Positions 1 through 11,198 of a DNA stretch of 64,000 bases are shown piece by piece (the first letter of the stretch is position 1; the number at the start of each line of letters is the position of its first letter). The notes below the pieces were generated by a model. The model was not told the DNA's origin. It did not search any database and saw only the letters and a list, made by a program, of their open reading frames with translations. Made by a program: the position numbers and the translations under genes. Source of the stretch: Rhipicephalus microplus (taxonomy: Eukaryota; Arthropoda; Arachnida; Ixodida; Ixodidae); contig NC_134700.1 of the NCBI RefSeq assembly GCF_043290135.1, positions 237,988,088 to 238,052,087 of the forward strand. The letters run 5' to 3'.

Positions 1-45
1 GTGTTGGAATGTAACTGCTGCGATTTCTATCTGTCACATGTAAAG

Positions 46-213
46 GCAGCAGAAGTGAAAGGACCTGGCGACACGCTCTCACCAAAGCAAGTTGTCTGGT
101 TGCGTGAGCTCTTAGCAATGGGTGTGGATTGTGAAGTCTGTCGTGTCACAGGTATTGAATCTTCCTTTTTTTCCTCTTTATTTGAAGTGCAGCAAAGTAG
201 CAGGCTAGTTTGA
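46..213 (+). CDS. FAN1: Terminal exon of Fanconi-associated nuclease 1 (partial)
   Basis: FAN1 is a structure-specific nuclease that acts in nuclear interstrand-crosslink repair. Only its 3' end is in the window. The frame reads AEVKGPGDTLSPKQVVWL and continues to CEVCRV, which is the core of the VRR-NUC (PD-(D/E)XK-like) domain: the E-V-K of the catalytic motif, followed by the S-x-K-Q-x-x-W-L helix that closes the fold. In FAN1 proteins this block lies close to the C terminus, which fits the stop at 211-213. The exon start is uncertain. The AGs at 44-45, 48-49 and 51-52 are all possible acceptors, and the frame is also open back to base 1. A GT that could serve as a donor follows residue T of the VCRVTG stretch, so the last 20 residues may differ in the real transcript. 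Family assignment is from recalled motif similarity. Confidence 0.72.
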   Translation, partial: AAEVKGPGDTLSPKQVVWLRELLAMGVDCEVCRVTGIESSFFSSLFEVQQSSRLV

Positions 214-310
214 CGAAGTCAATGCATAAGCGAGCCTGTATAACAGAAAAAATGGAATATCGCCATCAGTGGTGTTGTATGTGAGCAAAAAGACCCCAAT
301 GGATGTAAAG

Positions 311-316
311 AATAAA
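311..316 (+). promoter_or_regulatory. Polyadenylation signal AATAAA for FAN1
   Basis: A canonical AATAAA lies about 100 bases after the FAN1 stop codon, a normal distance for a short 3' UTR. No other hexamer lies closer. Confidence 0.5.
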
Positions 317-330
317 AATCAACGATGAAT

Positions 331-402
331 CCGAAATCGAACCCAGGCATTTTGCATGCATGGCAGTCGAGTGTTCAACCGAATAGCCATGCCATTGCTT
401 GA
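331..402 (-). repeat. tRNA-Gly-like SINE head (relic)
   Basis: Read on the minus strand, this stretch has a tRNA outline: a D-arm-like segment, an anticodon-like CTGCCAT, and a B-box-like GGGTTCGATTTCGG. It resembles the tRNA-Gly(GCC)-like segment at 60078-60155. Stems are poorly paired, so it is a decayed SINE head and not a working tRNA gene. Confidence 0.4.
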
Positions 403-1074
403 AACAGCTTTGGAAATTGGTCTGATTCAGGTGTCATGTAGTTAAACAGATGCAATATCGTGTCGGAAACTCTGAGTCACACCATGGGAATTATGTAATG
501 AGTGATTATTTCAGAGCTGTCCTCAAAGGGATGATTCATATTTCGTCATGATTATTGTCAGCCACGTCATTAACAAGGTACGTAGCTCATAGGTACACGT
601 ATTGTCTCACAAACTCATCGTTGGTACTTTGATACTTAGCAAAATGTTCAATTATGGTGTAGGAAGTACTTTCCTACTGTGCTTGAAGTAGATGCCCTAG
701 GCAATGGCAAAGACCTTCCAAGCGGGCATTCCTTTTGTTGCATGGTTGAAGTGTCCATTGAGAGGTGAAGCAAAGCGAATGAAATGGGGGCTAGCATTAA
801 TGCCTAGCTCTGCTTACAGCTGCACGTAGTTGTTTCAAACACGTGTCAGCATGCCTTTCTTGTAGAGCGAGTAATCGCAGCTATGATGGGTTTGGGCAAA
901 TAAGGCAACGGGCCAAGTCAACAGAGATCGACTTATTGCTCCGCATGCAATAAGTAAATACTATAATTAGAAGAATAGTCTACGCTATGTAAAACAAAGG
1001 GCCCTTTTATCAATTATTGGTGGCCCGCAGGTCCTTCTGGTCATTCTTCCATGTTCATCAATACTCCTACGTAA

Positions 1075-1200
1075 TCTTAGGTCGGCGAACTCACTCATGT
1101 GTCGACTCACTCTGACTCGGATCAAGCGGTGAGTCTGAGTGATTTCATGTGAGTAACGTATATTGTTGAGTTTGAGTCCGAGTGAGTTCGGTTGAAGGAG
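1075..1200. repeat. GAGTC/GACTC-rich dispersed repeat
   Basis: The stretch is built of many imperfect copies of ACTCACTC, GACTCGG, GTGAGTCTGAGTGA and GAGTCCGAGTGAG on both strands. The same motif vocabulary recurs at 13330-13400 and 13985-14180, so it is a dispersed repeat family. No coding potential is apparent. Confidence 0.45.
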
Positions 1201-1264
1201 AGCACGCGCTCTCCCACAAAAGTGTATAAAAAGGAACTGCAAATATGGTCCACCCAGTTTTATT

Positions 1265-1640
1265 GCAATAGCAATTATATGGACACTCTCGGCTGGATTT
1301 TGTCGTCGGCGTCGGCTTCATGCACCGTATATGTATACGTATCTGTATACATATGAAAACTCAAGAAAGAAAAAAGGTGCCCACGTTCGGCACCCAGCTC
1401 GTCGCACGCGCTTATCTCCCGCACGTACTTCGCCCCGCAAATTGGGATAGGGGTGGATGCTTGTGTGAGCGCACTTATCCTTCGGTGGGAAGAATCGTGT
1501 GCCTTGGGCTTTCATGAATGACCTTTTTATCCCGTTTACTGCAATGGCTTTCACTGGAACGATTGCGTTAGTTGCCAGGCCCACAAAGGTCACTTTGATC
1601 GCTGCACAGGCCCCATTTTGAAAAGAGCGCACTTTTCATA
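1265..1640. repeat. Probable dispersed repeat with CGTCGGCGTCGG start
   Basis: It begins with a GTCGTCGGCGTCGG stretch, followed by a nearly palindromic TATATGTATAC / GTATACATATG pair and a GC-richer segment. The antisense 104-codon frame across it has low-complexity residues and no domain. I judge it to be a non-coding repeat from texture alone. Confidence 0.3.
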
Positions 1641-2104
1641 GACAGTGAAGTAACAACCAACTGGAACACCTGTTAGTTTAAACTTGTTTACAGCTGTGAT
1701 TACGTTTCATGTGTCGTGTTTGTTTGAACAACGTGTTAAGTGTCAAGCGGTAAACGTCGTTAGTTCGCTCTCGTTCTGTGTGTGTTGTTTTCGTGCGTCA
1801 TTTGTGCATGAGCAGCACACTGCACATTTCGGTCTGCTTGCTGTTTCCAGGGTTACATTGCAAGTTGTTGCTAACACATTCATTGCTTCCCCTTGCGGCG
1901 AAACTGTGACTTCTTTATTTGCAAAATCAGCTGCTATGGTTCAACTAGCAACTACTAATGTTAATCGGAAGAATTCTATAGGAAGGAAGCTTCAATTTCA
2001 GAAGTACTTTTTGGGTTAAACTAAGAAACACTACTGTTTTTAGGACTGAAATTGAGACAGAGAAAGCACAGATGAAGTAGGATATTAAAGATATTGCATA
2101 AAAC

Positions 2105-2265
2105 TACAGTCAAACCTCATTACAACAAACTTGCATATTACACAGAAGTTCGTTATGAAATCCCTAACACTGTATCAATTGCAAGACTATTCTTCATTTA
2201 CTTCATTACAATGAGTATTTTGTTATATCCGGAATGGTTATATCGAGGTGAGAGTGCATAACTTA
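2105..2265. repeat. Diverged repeat with 'TCGTTAT..' motifs
   Basis: The sequence reads ACAGTCAAACCTCATTACAA, then copies of TTCGTTATGA and TTATATCCGGAATGGTTATAT, and ends TCGAGGTGAG. A related patchwork (TTATAACCG, TTAAAACCGGAAT) is seen at 48120-48295. It looks like an old inverted-repeat transposable element common in arthropod DNA; the family name is not assigned. Confidence 0.35.
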
Positions 2266-5200
2266 GGCGAAATATACGCTAGAAAATTAGTTAATTTCTA
2301 AAGGAAGTTTTATTGGAGCATGTGAGCAGTGTTATAACACGGGGTGCATATAAGTACCACTATGCATTAATCCTGTTATAGTTATACCGTCAATTGGCTA
2401 TCTTATCATGTAGCTCTTATTAGGTACTGTTTTGCTTTTGTATACATGATTGGCGCATCGCTTTTGAAATTTAACTGGTCGGTCACTGTAGCACTGAATG
2501 CCACTTGTAACAATGTTCAGGAACAAGCATGGCCACTGAGTGAGACTTCAGGCGTAAGGCTGTATTCTCCATGGCATGTACAGTAAAATTCCAGTAGGCA
2601 AACACTGACCCAATGGCATTGCCATTTATACAGTTGGTTGGCTTCATAAAATATTTTAATGGAGGTGACCTTTGGATACATTTTGTAATAGAGAAACGTC
2701 TGAAAGCAAGAATAGCATGAAAGGATGGCCTCATTGCATTGGAATGCATACGATTGTTCTCTTAATTATTGTGAATTTTTTTGTAAGTGCTCAAAACATT
2801 CAATCGTGTCTTACCGCACCTGGCATTGTACACCATAAATTTAAAAAGTTTGACGTCATGAACTCCTGCGGGCCCTTTGGAATGGTAAACCTGATTGCAC
2901 TTTTTTGAAAGCCAGCTGTGTCAGGATGCCACGCAGGAAAAAAAAAAAAGCCAAGTTTATGGCAGCTGCAAGTGCTAAAACAAAAGCAGAATAACTTCTG
3001 ATGGCTTTACGTTATACAGGCACAGACATTTTGTGAAAAAAAGAAGTGAGCAAATTTTATCTGTTTGTCAATGCATGTTCCAAATATTTAAATACGCATT
3101 GAGCATTTGCTTACTGTAAGAAAACTTTAGCTCTCTGGTTATATCTTATTAATTTCGTTTTATTGTCGAGACTGTCTAATTTTCATTTTTAGAGGTGTGA
3201 AAGGGAGTGTGCGTCATTGTGTTTGTAGTTTTGTTTCCATTTTTTTGGTTTCCCTACTGATGTCTCTGTATCTGGTTGTTGCTGTTGCTTGTATTCAAGC
3301 TACATTGTTCCGAAGAACGACAGGCTCAGTGAATTTGCCGTAGGCTCTGGATGATCCACCCTGCTTCTTTAGACTTGGCCATTAGCGGCAAAGTGATAAC
3401 CTAAGTGATGTCTTTAAAGTAGCGTGAAGCAAAATTCGCCTTTTATAGCAGCTTGTAGCAGATGTATTGGCGGCTACATATACAACTATGCCGAGTTTAC
3501 CATGTGTCGAAAAGTCACCACGTGAAATGCATTGTCTGCTTTGTACACGATACACCACAGCACACTTTCCCTAATCTTAAATGAGACTCAATGCTGCTTT
3601 GCTCCATTAATGTTGTGGGCTGGGCTGCAAGATTTTTTCATTCTATGTCGTCACCATTTTGTGCAAGTGTTTTTGTGTTGCAACTTTCAGCGACAAGTTC
3701 GAAAAGGTTGCAGAGGAAGAAGGCTGGAGCTGAAGATGCAAGAGGATGTTCAGAGCCGACGGAGTGAAGAGGTTCGCTTTAGTGGCAGTTGTGTGGACCC
3801 CTTGTTATATTCCTGGAATTGGTAGTTTAAACCAGGATCTCCATATTTTTCTATTATATAATAAAATGACAGGGCTGCGTGTCTTGGAAAAACATTTGGG
3901 CTTTTATATCTCAATTAAGTTTTACTAACCATCTTTTTCACCTATAATGTTACCTTGAAAAAGTTGTGCAGTTTTAATGGATAGCAGTTACGATAAGGTC
4001 ATTTCAACAAGGAAACAGTGTCTTTGCAACAGTTCTCTTTGGCATGCTGGAATGCATACCAGTGGTCATAGATGGAAACATAGGGACAAGTTGCTCTGCC
4101 AAACATCACTATAGTCACTACTTGTTAGACAGCTTACCAGCTTCTCTCAATCTACCTGTGTGCGTTTGTCCTGTTAGGATGTGCAAAATGATTGTAGCAT
4201 TTTCTCTTTTTTTTATTGATTTATTATGTCCTCAAAGGTTTCGTGGGGAACTTTACATGAAGGGTGGGCAACATAAAAAAGGGTATCAAAAGTAATGTTT
4301 AGGATACAGCCGAGTCTGCTTTTTAGATGGCATTCTTGAAGCACGTGGAATCATGTATGACTGCTGCCACTTCCGGAATGCCGTTGCAGTCTCAGGCGGT
4401 GCGCAAGAAGAATGGCTGCTGAAATTATGTGGTGCGAGCACGTGGCGGAATCACAGCATTTGGGTGACTTGTGCGATGACCTACATGGACTGGTTTGCCG
4501 CGTGTGGCTGAATGAAAGAATTTGTGGAAACGACAGAGACCTGTAATATCATGACGAAGTTATAAGTGGTTTTTCAGGGTGGAGATGCTGGAGCAACGGG
4601 AGTAATCTGAAGCAATGAATCTAGCTGCTTGGCTCTGGACAGACTCCAGAATTTTAATAATATGAGTAGTTTGGTAAATTAGTGTGTGGAGGGCTATAGG
4701 TTTGTAGTTTTGAAAAGCCCTTAGGCTTTCACCAGCCCCATCGAGGAATCAGTTTTCAAACATTAGAGGGTTTCCTAAGGGCTCAATAGTCTGCCTTGCA
4801 TCACCGAGAAGCTAGCACAGCAAACTTGCTGCTGATGTTCCCTTGAATGTCCAAAGGTACTGTTAGAAGGCAATGTTTGAGAAGGCCAAGATAAAAGACC
4901 ATTTGAAAAATAAGGGAAGCTAGCACTAAAACTAAGAAAGTGGCCTTGTTTAAAGCTTTGGAGACTTGAAAGAGTAATGTTTCGAACTATGCCAGCCATG
5001 TTTCAAAATTAAAGGTTGAAATTTAGTTTTTGAAAAATATAAAAATACGAAAAGAAAAATGATGAAGGAATTTGGCAATTACGAATGGAAGACTGGATCG
5101 TAGCTTACGATTTCCAGTTTCCCTATTTTAACTTTCCTTGAAAGCTATGTTCTGAAGATTGCATTCTCTTAAAAAAAAAAAAAAGCAGGCACAGCATATT

Positions 5201-5583
5201 GCAAGTAGTGTATGCCTTTTATCAGCAATATGTTAATGCTGTTTCAAGAGCGACTTACCAACAATGCATCGCTGTCATGCTTAGGCTTCAGTCACCTACT
5301 TGTGAAAATTAATGGTCTACTTAAACATATCTCAAGGCACAATATTAAATTAAGAAACACTGCCACTGCCAATTTATTTCATAAATCATAAAATCCCAAG
5401 AAAGTGCCTTTACTAGAGGAAGCACCTTCCTCCTTTCTTCGGTAGATTTCGAATGTGTCCTCTTTCCCCCCCCACCATTTTCACTGTTTTATTCATTATT
5501 TTCGTTAGCCCCACAAAGGTGAATACTTTTTTTCTTTGCTAAGGATGCTCGAGAAATGAAGAGACAAATGCCAAGGTTTCAAA

Positions 5584-8500
5584 ATTATTTATTCTCTGTT
5601 ACTAATATACGAAAAGAAAATGAGCCTTTGAAACTGGGCTTGAGAAGATGCATGTAAAAGTCAGGAAGAGATCTCGTCATGAACAGGTTTTGAACACGTC
5701 ATGAACAGGATGTTGCCAACGTCATGAACATAGTGCACATTTAAGTTCATAGGCAACCAGGATTGTCATTTTCATCTTATAGCTTGTAAGTTGATCCATT
5801 TCACAGCAACTTAGTACATAGGTGATAAATAATACAGCTTTCGTAGGCGACAGGTAAAGTCTTTATGTTAAAGGTGCAGATATAATAGAGCATGTGTCTG
5901 AACATGCAGCCCGTTTCTTATAAACAACATGAGTTCAGATTCAATGCACCTTAAAGAGGCACTGAAGGCAAATATTAGGTCTAGCAGACCAGTTTCTGAA
6001 AGGCACTGGAGTAGCTCTTTGATATGTCATCTATGTTGCCACAAAAGCTCTATTTATGGATAGAAATGATGCTTTGGTAATGTCAGAGAACTAATACAGC
6101 ACTTTAACTTGATCTATCATATGTCTTCACGATCACTGAGCACAATTTTGATATGTAAAAATTGAATTAGGAGAAAAAAAACTTTGGAATGTGTTTAAAA
6201 CCAACCTGTTTATGGAGATGAAAGGCACCTTTTGACATTAGAGCATTTCACTGTATGCAAGATGTGAAAATGTCAGACAAGTATACACACCCATGCTTCT
6301 CTTTGATCACACCTACTTGCGCTTCGAAGTAGGTGCCACACCTTTTGAAAAAATATGCAACTTGTCTCATGGGTGAAGAGAACATATAGGAGCAAAGAAA
6401 ACACAATTCACTATTGCATAGATTCTATGAAGACAAAACACTTACAGTAGTTTATGGCACTTCCTGGCTATCTGAATGTGTCACTAAAGGTCTTGTATGT
6501 TAGAAATATATATTGCTGCACACATTTCCCATGACACACTACTGAATGACTGCTTCTTCCAGAGTACTTAAACGAAGTGTTATAATGAATAAAGTGCCAG
6601 CAACATGCACAACATGAAAAAAAGACATTTAAAGAAAAAGGCATTATTATGAGTATAACATTTAGTTCCAGTGGTAAACCTGTAAAAATGCGCTTTAGAC
6701 TAGAATAAAGTCTTAAGCAGACTTGTCAATAACAACATAATAAAGGTGTAAACAGAAAGAACAAAGGTAAAAGGTTCAGACTGAAAAAAAAAACAAAAAA
6801 AAAAACTGAAAGGTGGGGAGTAGGCAGTGCTGGAGAAAAAAAGGATGTGTAGTCAGAACACCGGTAAACATGCATTAAAAAAATATAGTATTAACTTATT
6901 TTTAATATCCAATGCTCTTTGGAAGTTAATTGAGCTAGTAATTCTTTGATGGCTGCCTTCTACAAAATGAGGAAAACTGGTAGATTCTCAAGAGACCATT
7001 CACACCAGTACAGCATGAGTTTTCATTGTTACGTAGCTCCATTGATCATTGGTTCTTGAGCAAACACAGTTTTTTTTTTTCTCCCTTAAATGGCACATTC
7101 TGTTCAGATGTGCCTGACATTGTGAGAGTTTTCACTGAGCAACTAGCAACTGTGACACTGTTGAAATGCAACTACACTGACAAACATTGAAATTATGTTG
7201 GTATGAACAGGCTGAGTGGATAACTAGCCTGTGCAATAAGTAACCAAGAGATCACTTCGGTAGACGAGTACCCAGGCAATATTGGCTTCCGCCACGAGTA
7301 ACAGCATTCACAGTAAGTAAATTTGTTCTTATGAGGAATTTTCAACACATTCCAAACCAGAGACACAGTGTACACATGTACGAATAACATAAATCCATGT
7401 AAGAGACAATGGAATGTTGCTACGAATCAGCTCACAAGTAGTGGAGCAAGATCAAAGCATCGCCATAAAAAGAAAGGCAGCTGTGTATATTATGGCATCT
7501 CAAAAAAAAATTTGTTTTTTAAACTGCAACAGTGACTTGGGCAGCTGTATTCATAAACAAAAGGCTGTGAGGAAATACAGCAGCATGAAGTAGTAACAAT
7601 GTATGAAAGAGTAAGTAGGTGTAAAAAATGCTCACACAAATTCGTGCACATGCTTAAGGTTTCATAGCATAAGGCCACACACCACCATTAACAAAGCTGT
7701 AGAAATAGCGCATCACGTCAAAGGCCATAGCATGGTTTGGCCTTACTGTATGTTCATTAAGCATTACATTAAGTTGCACTCACTGGAAGACTTCTCCAAG
7801 TGCTTCCAACTAGCCAGTTTGGTCCTTTCAATAAATGCATGTCAATGAAAAAATTCATTTGAACTTAACCATTGTAATAACACTGTCTTGACTATCAGAT
7901 GAGCAGCATGTACAGAAATGGCACCTTCACATATTTGCACCTCACTTGGCCAAGAGCTCCCCATGGTCCTACGAGGAGCTTAAGTTTAAATGTACTGAGG
8001 TATTTTTAATAAACTTTTTCCTTTTTAAGCAAAGATTCAGGACTTTCTAAACCTTGGAAAATACAACCGGAAGTCTTAGAGTGCTTTAAATTCTTTATAA
8101 CCAGTTCTGGTTCGGTTCTGCTGAGTAACGTTTGTGTCTAAATGCAAATAGATCAACCCTCACTGCAGCAACAAAAATTGGGCATGGTGTGATATTTTTG
8201 AACAATCTTTCTATCTCTGTTGGGCTCATCTTGTATCCTTTGCACTGGGTGACTGATTCATGCACTAGCAGGCATTTGTGCAACTCAAGTCACAAAGGCA
8301 ATGAGAATTGTCACAAAGGTTGTCTGGCTCTAGCTTCCCTCTAAATGACTGACAAGCAGAAGGCCATCTTTTTCGCACAATCGTTGGCCGTCAGCAATGC
8401 TGAGTCTTCACTGACCAGTTACAGATCTCTGGCAGGGTCGTACCTTCCTTTGACAGCCTAGTATCCATGACCAGACCAACACTTGTTCAGCCTCGCTGTG

Positions 8501-9019
8501 TTTCAAACTTAAGCACATCACCATCTTGCACACAGACACCGTTAAAGCAATAAGCATGCATATAAGATCTGAACCCACCAGAAAAGCTCAGCGCTGCAAG
8601 CCAAGTTTCAATCGCTGAAGCCCACTTTGAACACTGTGTAGATAGACGCACGGGAGTTTGTAAAGATGAAGGCACCTCGCCAGGCAAAAGAAAGCAATAG
8701 AAGAGGACCAACACATGCTGATCTTTTTGTTCAAGGCACACACATTCTTTTGGCTCCTTAGCAGCCAAGTGCTTTCACAGACTAAACTCTGCCTGACCCT
8801 GTAAGTGCACACAGAATCTTGGTAATATAAAATCCTTTGTGAGCAAACATAGTAATCCTTATCATAACGCTTGCTTTCCTCTAGTTTTGCATAGAGTGAC
8901 TACATTTCTTGGTGCATAACTTACAACATGCCGAGTACGCACAACCGTTCTCACCAAGTAATGTTTCAGCATGCAAGGTGCACGTAAATTTTTTTCCACA
9001 ACCAGGCCAACCTTATCCC
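5584..9019. other. Non-coding stretch downstream of the TNFAIP8-like gene
   Basis: AT-rich sequence without a recognisable protein. It lies 3' of the minus-strand TNFAIP8-like gene and may be partly its 3' UTR. Reverse-complement AATAAA (TTTATT on the + strand) occurs at the far end near 5589, but no nearer signal is compelling. I see no SINE or LINE in it. Confidence 0.4.
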
Positions 9020-10383
9020 TCAGAGACTCTCCTTATCCAAAGCCTCGTGCAGGTCCTTGACAATCCTTCCAAGGCACTCTCGGTGAACGCTGTCGCTCGC
9101 AAACACGGAGTCGAGAGTCTCTGGTTTCCCAAAGAAGCCGAAAACGTAGTCAATCCGACCCAGTGACTTGCCTGTCAAGTGGGATCGCACAAGGTCAGAA
9201 AGCAGGGCGCGAGTCTCGTCAAAGGCGCCCACAAGGTATCTTCGGTCGTACGAAAACTCCATCTCATAAAAGCTCACCACCGCCATGGCAAGAGCGCGCA
9301 TCTTGTGCTGTAGCTGCTTGGCCACCTTCATTTCTTCGGCTGAGAATTGGTTGTTCCGATGCAAGATGCCAACCTTCACAACAATCTGAAATACAAATGC
9401 ACAATTTGATGGCACTTACTGATGACAGGAAAATAAAGAAATCTAATTCGTTTACACAAAGTGTACCACAATGCTATATTACAATTAGATGCATCAACGT
9501 TGCATAATTTATTACATTAAATGTTTGAAGTGTGCTAAAGGTGCTTCCCAACGTGGTGCTACTTACACTACACAAGTTATCTGTTGACACATTATCTGCA
9601 CGGAATCGGGCAAAGCAAATGTTTCACACCAACGTATAAACGAACAAAAGACAATGAATGTGCGTGCATACTGCACGAAAACAAAGCAATGGCTTTCCAG
9701 TATGAGATAGTTCGAAACATGCCAAGGTTAGCTGGTCGAGCTAAATGTGTCAAAACACTTTCATCAAGTCGCCTGACAGAAAACCTAACTAAAAAGTTGA
9801 TCTCAGCGCTCACGTATACTCACTTTTATAATGTTCTTGGTAACTTTTTCTGCGTCTTTCTTGCTGCCTGTGACGCTCTTGACGAGTTTGTACAAGTTAT
9901 CCAAAAGACTGGCCGAGGTGTCGTCAATGAAAGCTTTGGCGACACTCTTGCTGCTTACGCGGCCGAGTACTTTTTTCTGAAAGCTTAGCCCGAAGTCTTT
10001 CGCTTGAAATTCGGCCACTGGAAGGAGGAAAAAGAAAGCAGCGTTAAAATCTAGACGTTTGAAACACACAAGCCGGAATTCTGTAGTCAAACGACTATGA
10101 CGTCCACGAATCGGATACAAGGTCATGCACGGCACACATGACACAGCGGTGAAGTTTTCAAGAAACAGCCACGAACTGCTGCTTGTACGAGCTGCGAGGT
10201 GCTTGGACCCGCAGCCTTCGATTTTTGTGGTGATCGGAAAGCCAGCACTTTTTTACAGCGCAGCTAGCGCTAACAATCGGAACGGAAACACGAGGCTGGA
10301 CAACTTTTTCCAACTTCGTCGGCCGCCAACGCCTAACACAACAAAAGGAAACGATACAAAAGCAAGAAATTCGATGACTTACT
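9020..10383 (-). CDS. TNFAIP8/TIPE-family protein (three exons, split start codon)
   Basis: TIPE proteins are cytosolic all-helical proteins (DUF758/TIPE2 homology domain) that bind phosphoinositide-type lipids in a hydrophobic cavity and modulate cell death and immune signalling. Exons in transcript order: exon 1 ends at 10383 (donor GTAAGT); exon 2 is 10017-9824 (acceptor CCTTCCAG, donor GTGAGT); exon 3 is 9385-9020 (acceptor TTTCAG, stop TAA/TGA class at 9020). The product is 186 residues, normal for the family. Exon 2 encodes FGLSFQKKVLGRVSSKSVAK and IDDTSASLLDNLYKL. Exon 3 opens with IVVKVGILHRNNQF and contains LAMAVVSFYEMEF, YDRRYLVGAF and HLTGKSLGRIDYVFGFF. All are TIPE landmarks in the right order. 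The ATG is formed across intron 1: A at 10383, TG at 10017-10016. In that frame of exon 1 a TGA lies upstream and no other ATG intervenes. It faces CCT8 head-to-head. Which TIPE paralogue it represents is not resolved; arthropods usually have one. Confidence 0.88.
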
Positions 10384-11198
10384 CGCGTCGGCGTGAAGTA
10401 TGGGAAGCACAGATTGGTTACGGTCCACTGGTCACTACGATGAATGTTACTACATAAGGCACGGCGGCAATGCATACACTGACGCGTTCAAATCCCAGAT
10501 GCAATCCGTTCAATCTCCGGCCTGCGAGTCACCTGACCTCTTTCCGTCGCTAGCTAGTCAGGCAACCTGCCCGGAACACAGTCCTCAAATGCAAATGAGC
10601 GAATTCTGGAGCGGAAGCCTCACCAGCACCGCACTAACTAACAACATTCATTACGCTTTGAGAGCTTAGAACATCACCCGCATTTCATTCATGGTTTCAT
10701 TCACGTCAGGCGCTAGCCAATGTGGGTAGATGAACTCGAGTCATCTCAAGACAGTAAAGTAATTTGCTTTGGGTCGTCGTCATGGGTTGCTGGCTGAGCA
10801 AGATAATTAATTACTAGCTAGCAATAAAACATTTTTTTGTTTTTGTTTTCTGCCCACATGGTAGATTTTACTTTCTCAACAAGTAATTGACGAAGTTTTG
10901 GCAGTTTCGGAATCGATGGCAGCGCCAACTTTCGATTGTGGCTAATTTATTGACATAAACCTATCCAAATCCAAAAGTTGTACGGAGCCAGCGTATGAAG
11001 TGCCGTCAGCGCCCCTGTCACGCTGAGCCTAATAAGGGAATCCATCCGCGGCCGGCGCATTGTCACCACCCGGCGGAGCACGAGGTTTTTCATTGAAAGT
11101 GTGATTTGGCGTTCGCACTCGCCGAGTTTTTATTCAGCAGTGCTCAGAAGGAGAGTTCGCGACTCTTTTAATCATTTGTACGAAGCTCAGCCACAATC
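10384..11198. promoter_or_regulatory. Divergent promoter region between TNFAIP8-like gene and CCT8
   Basis: The two genes are transcribed away from this 0.8 kb interval, so it must hold both 5' UTRs and promoters. On the CCT8 side a GC-richer block with CCGCGGCCGG lies at about 11047-11060, followed by a pyrimidine-rich stretch before the ATG. No clear TATA box at a usable distance is seen for either gene. The exact transcription starts cannot be read from sequence. Confidence 0.45.

Larger units (their letters stand above)
404..5583. other. Intergenic stretch, no gene recognised
   Basis: No open frame here looks like a conserved protein. Composition is AT-rich with A- and T-runs. The stretch contains the diverged repeats listed separately (1075-1200, 1265-1640, 2105-2265). 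Short open frames at 1684-2019, 2483-2749 and 3532-3825 have no recognisable domain and no clear splice or start context. Confidence 0.5.
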
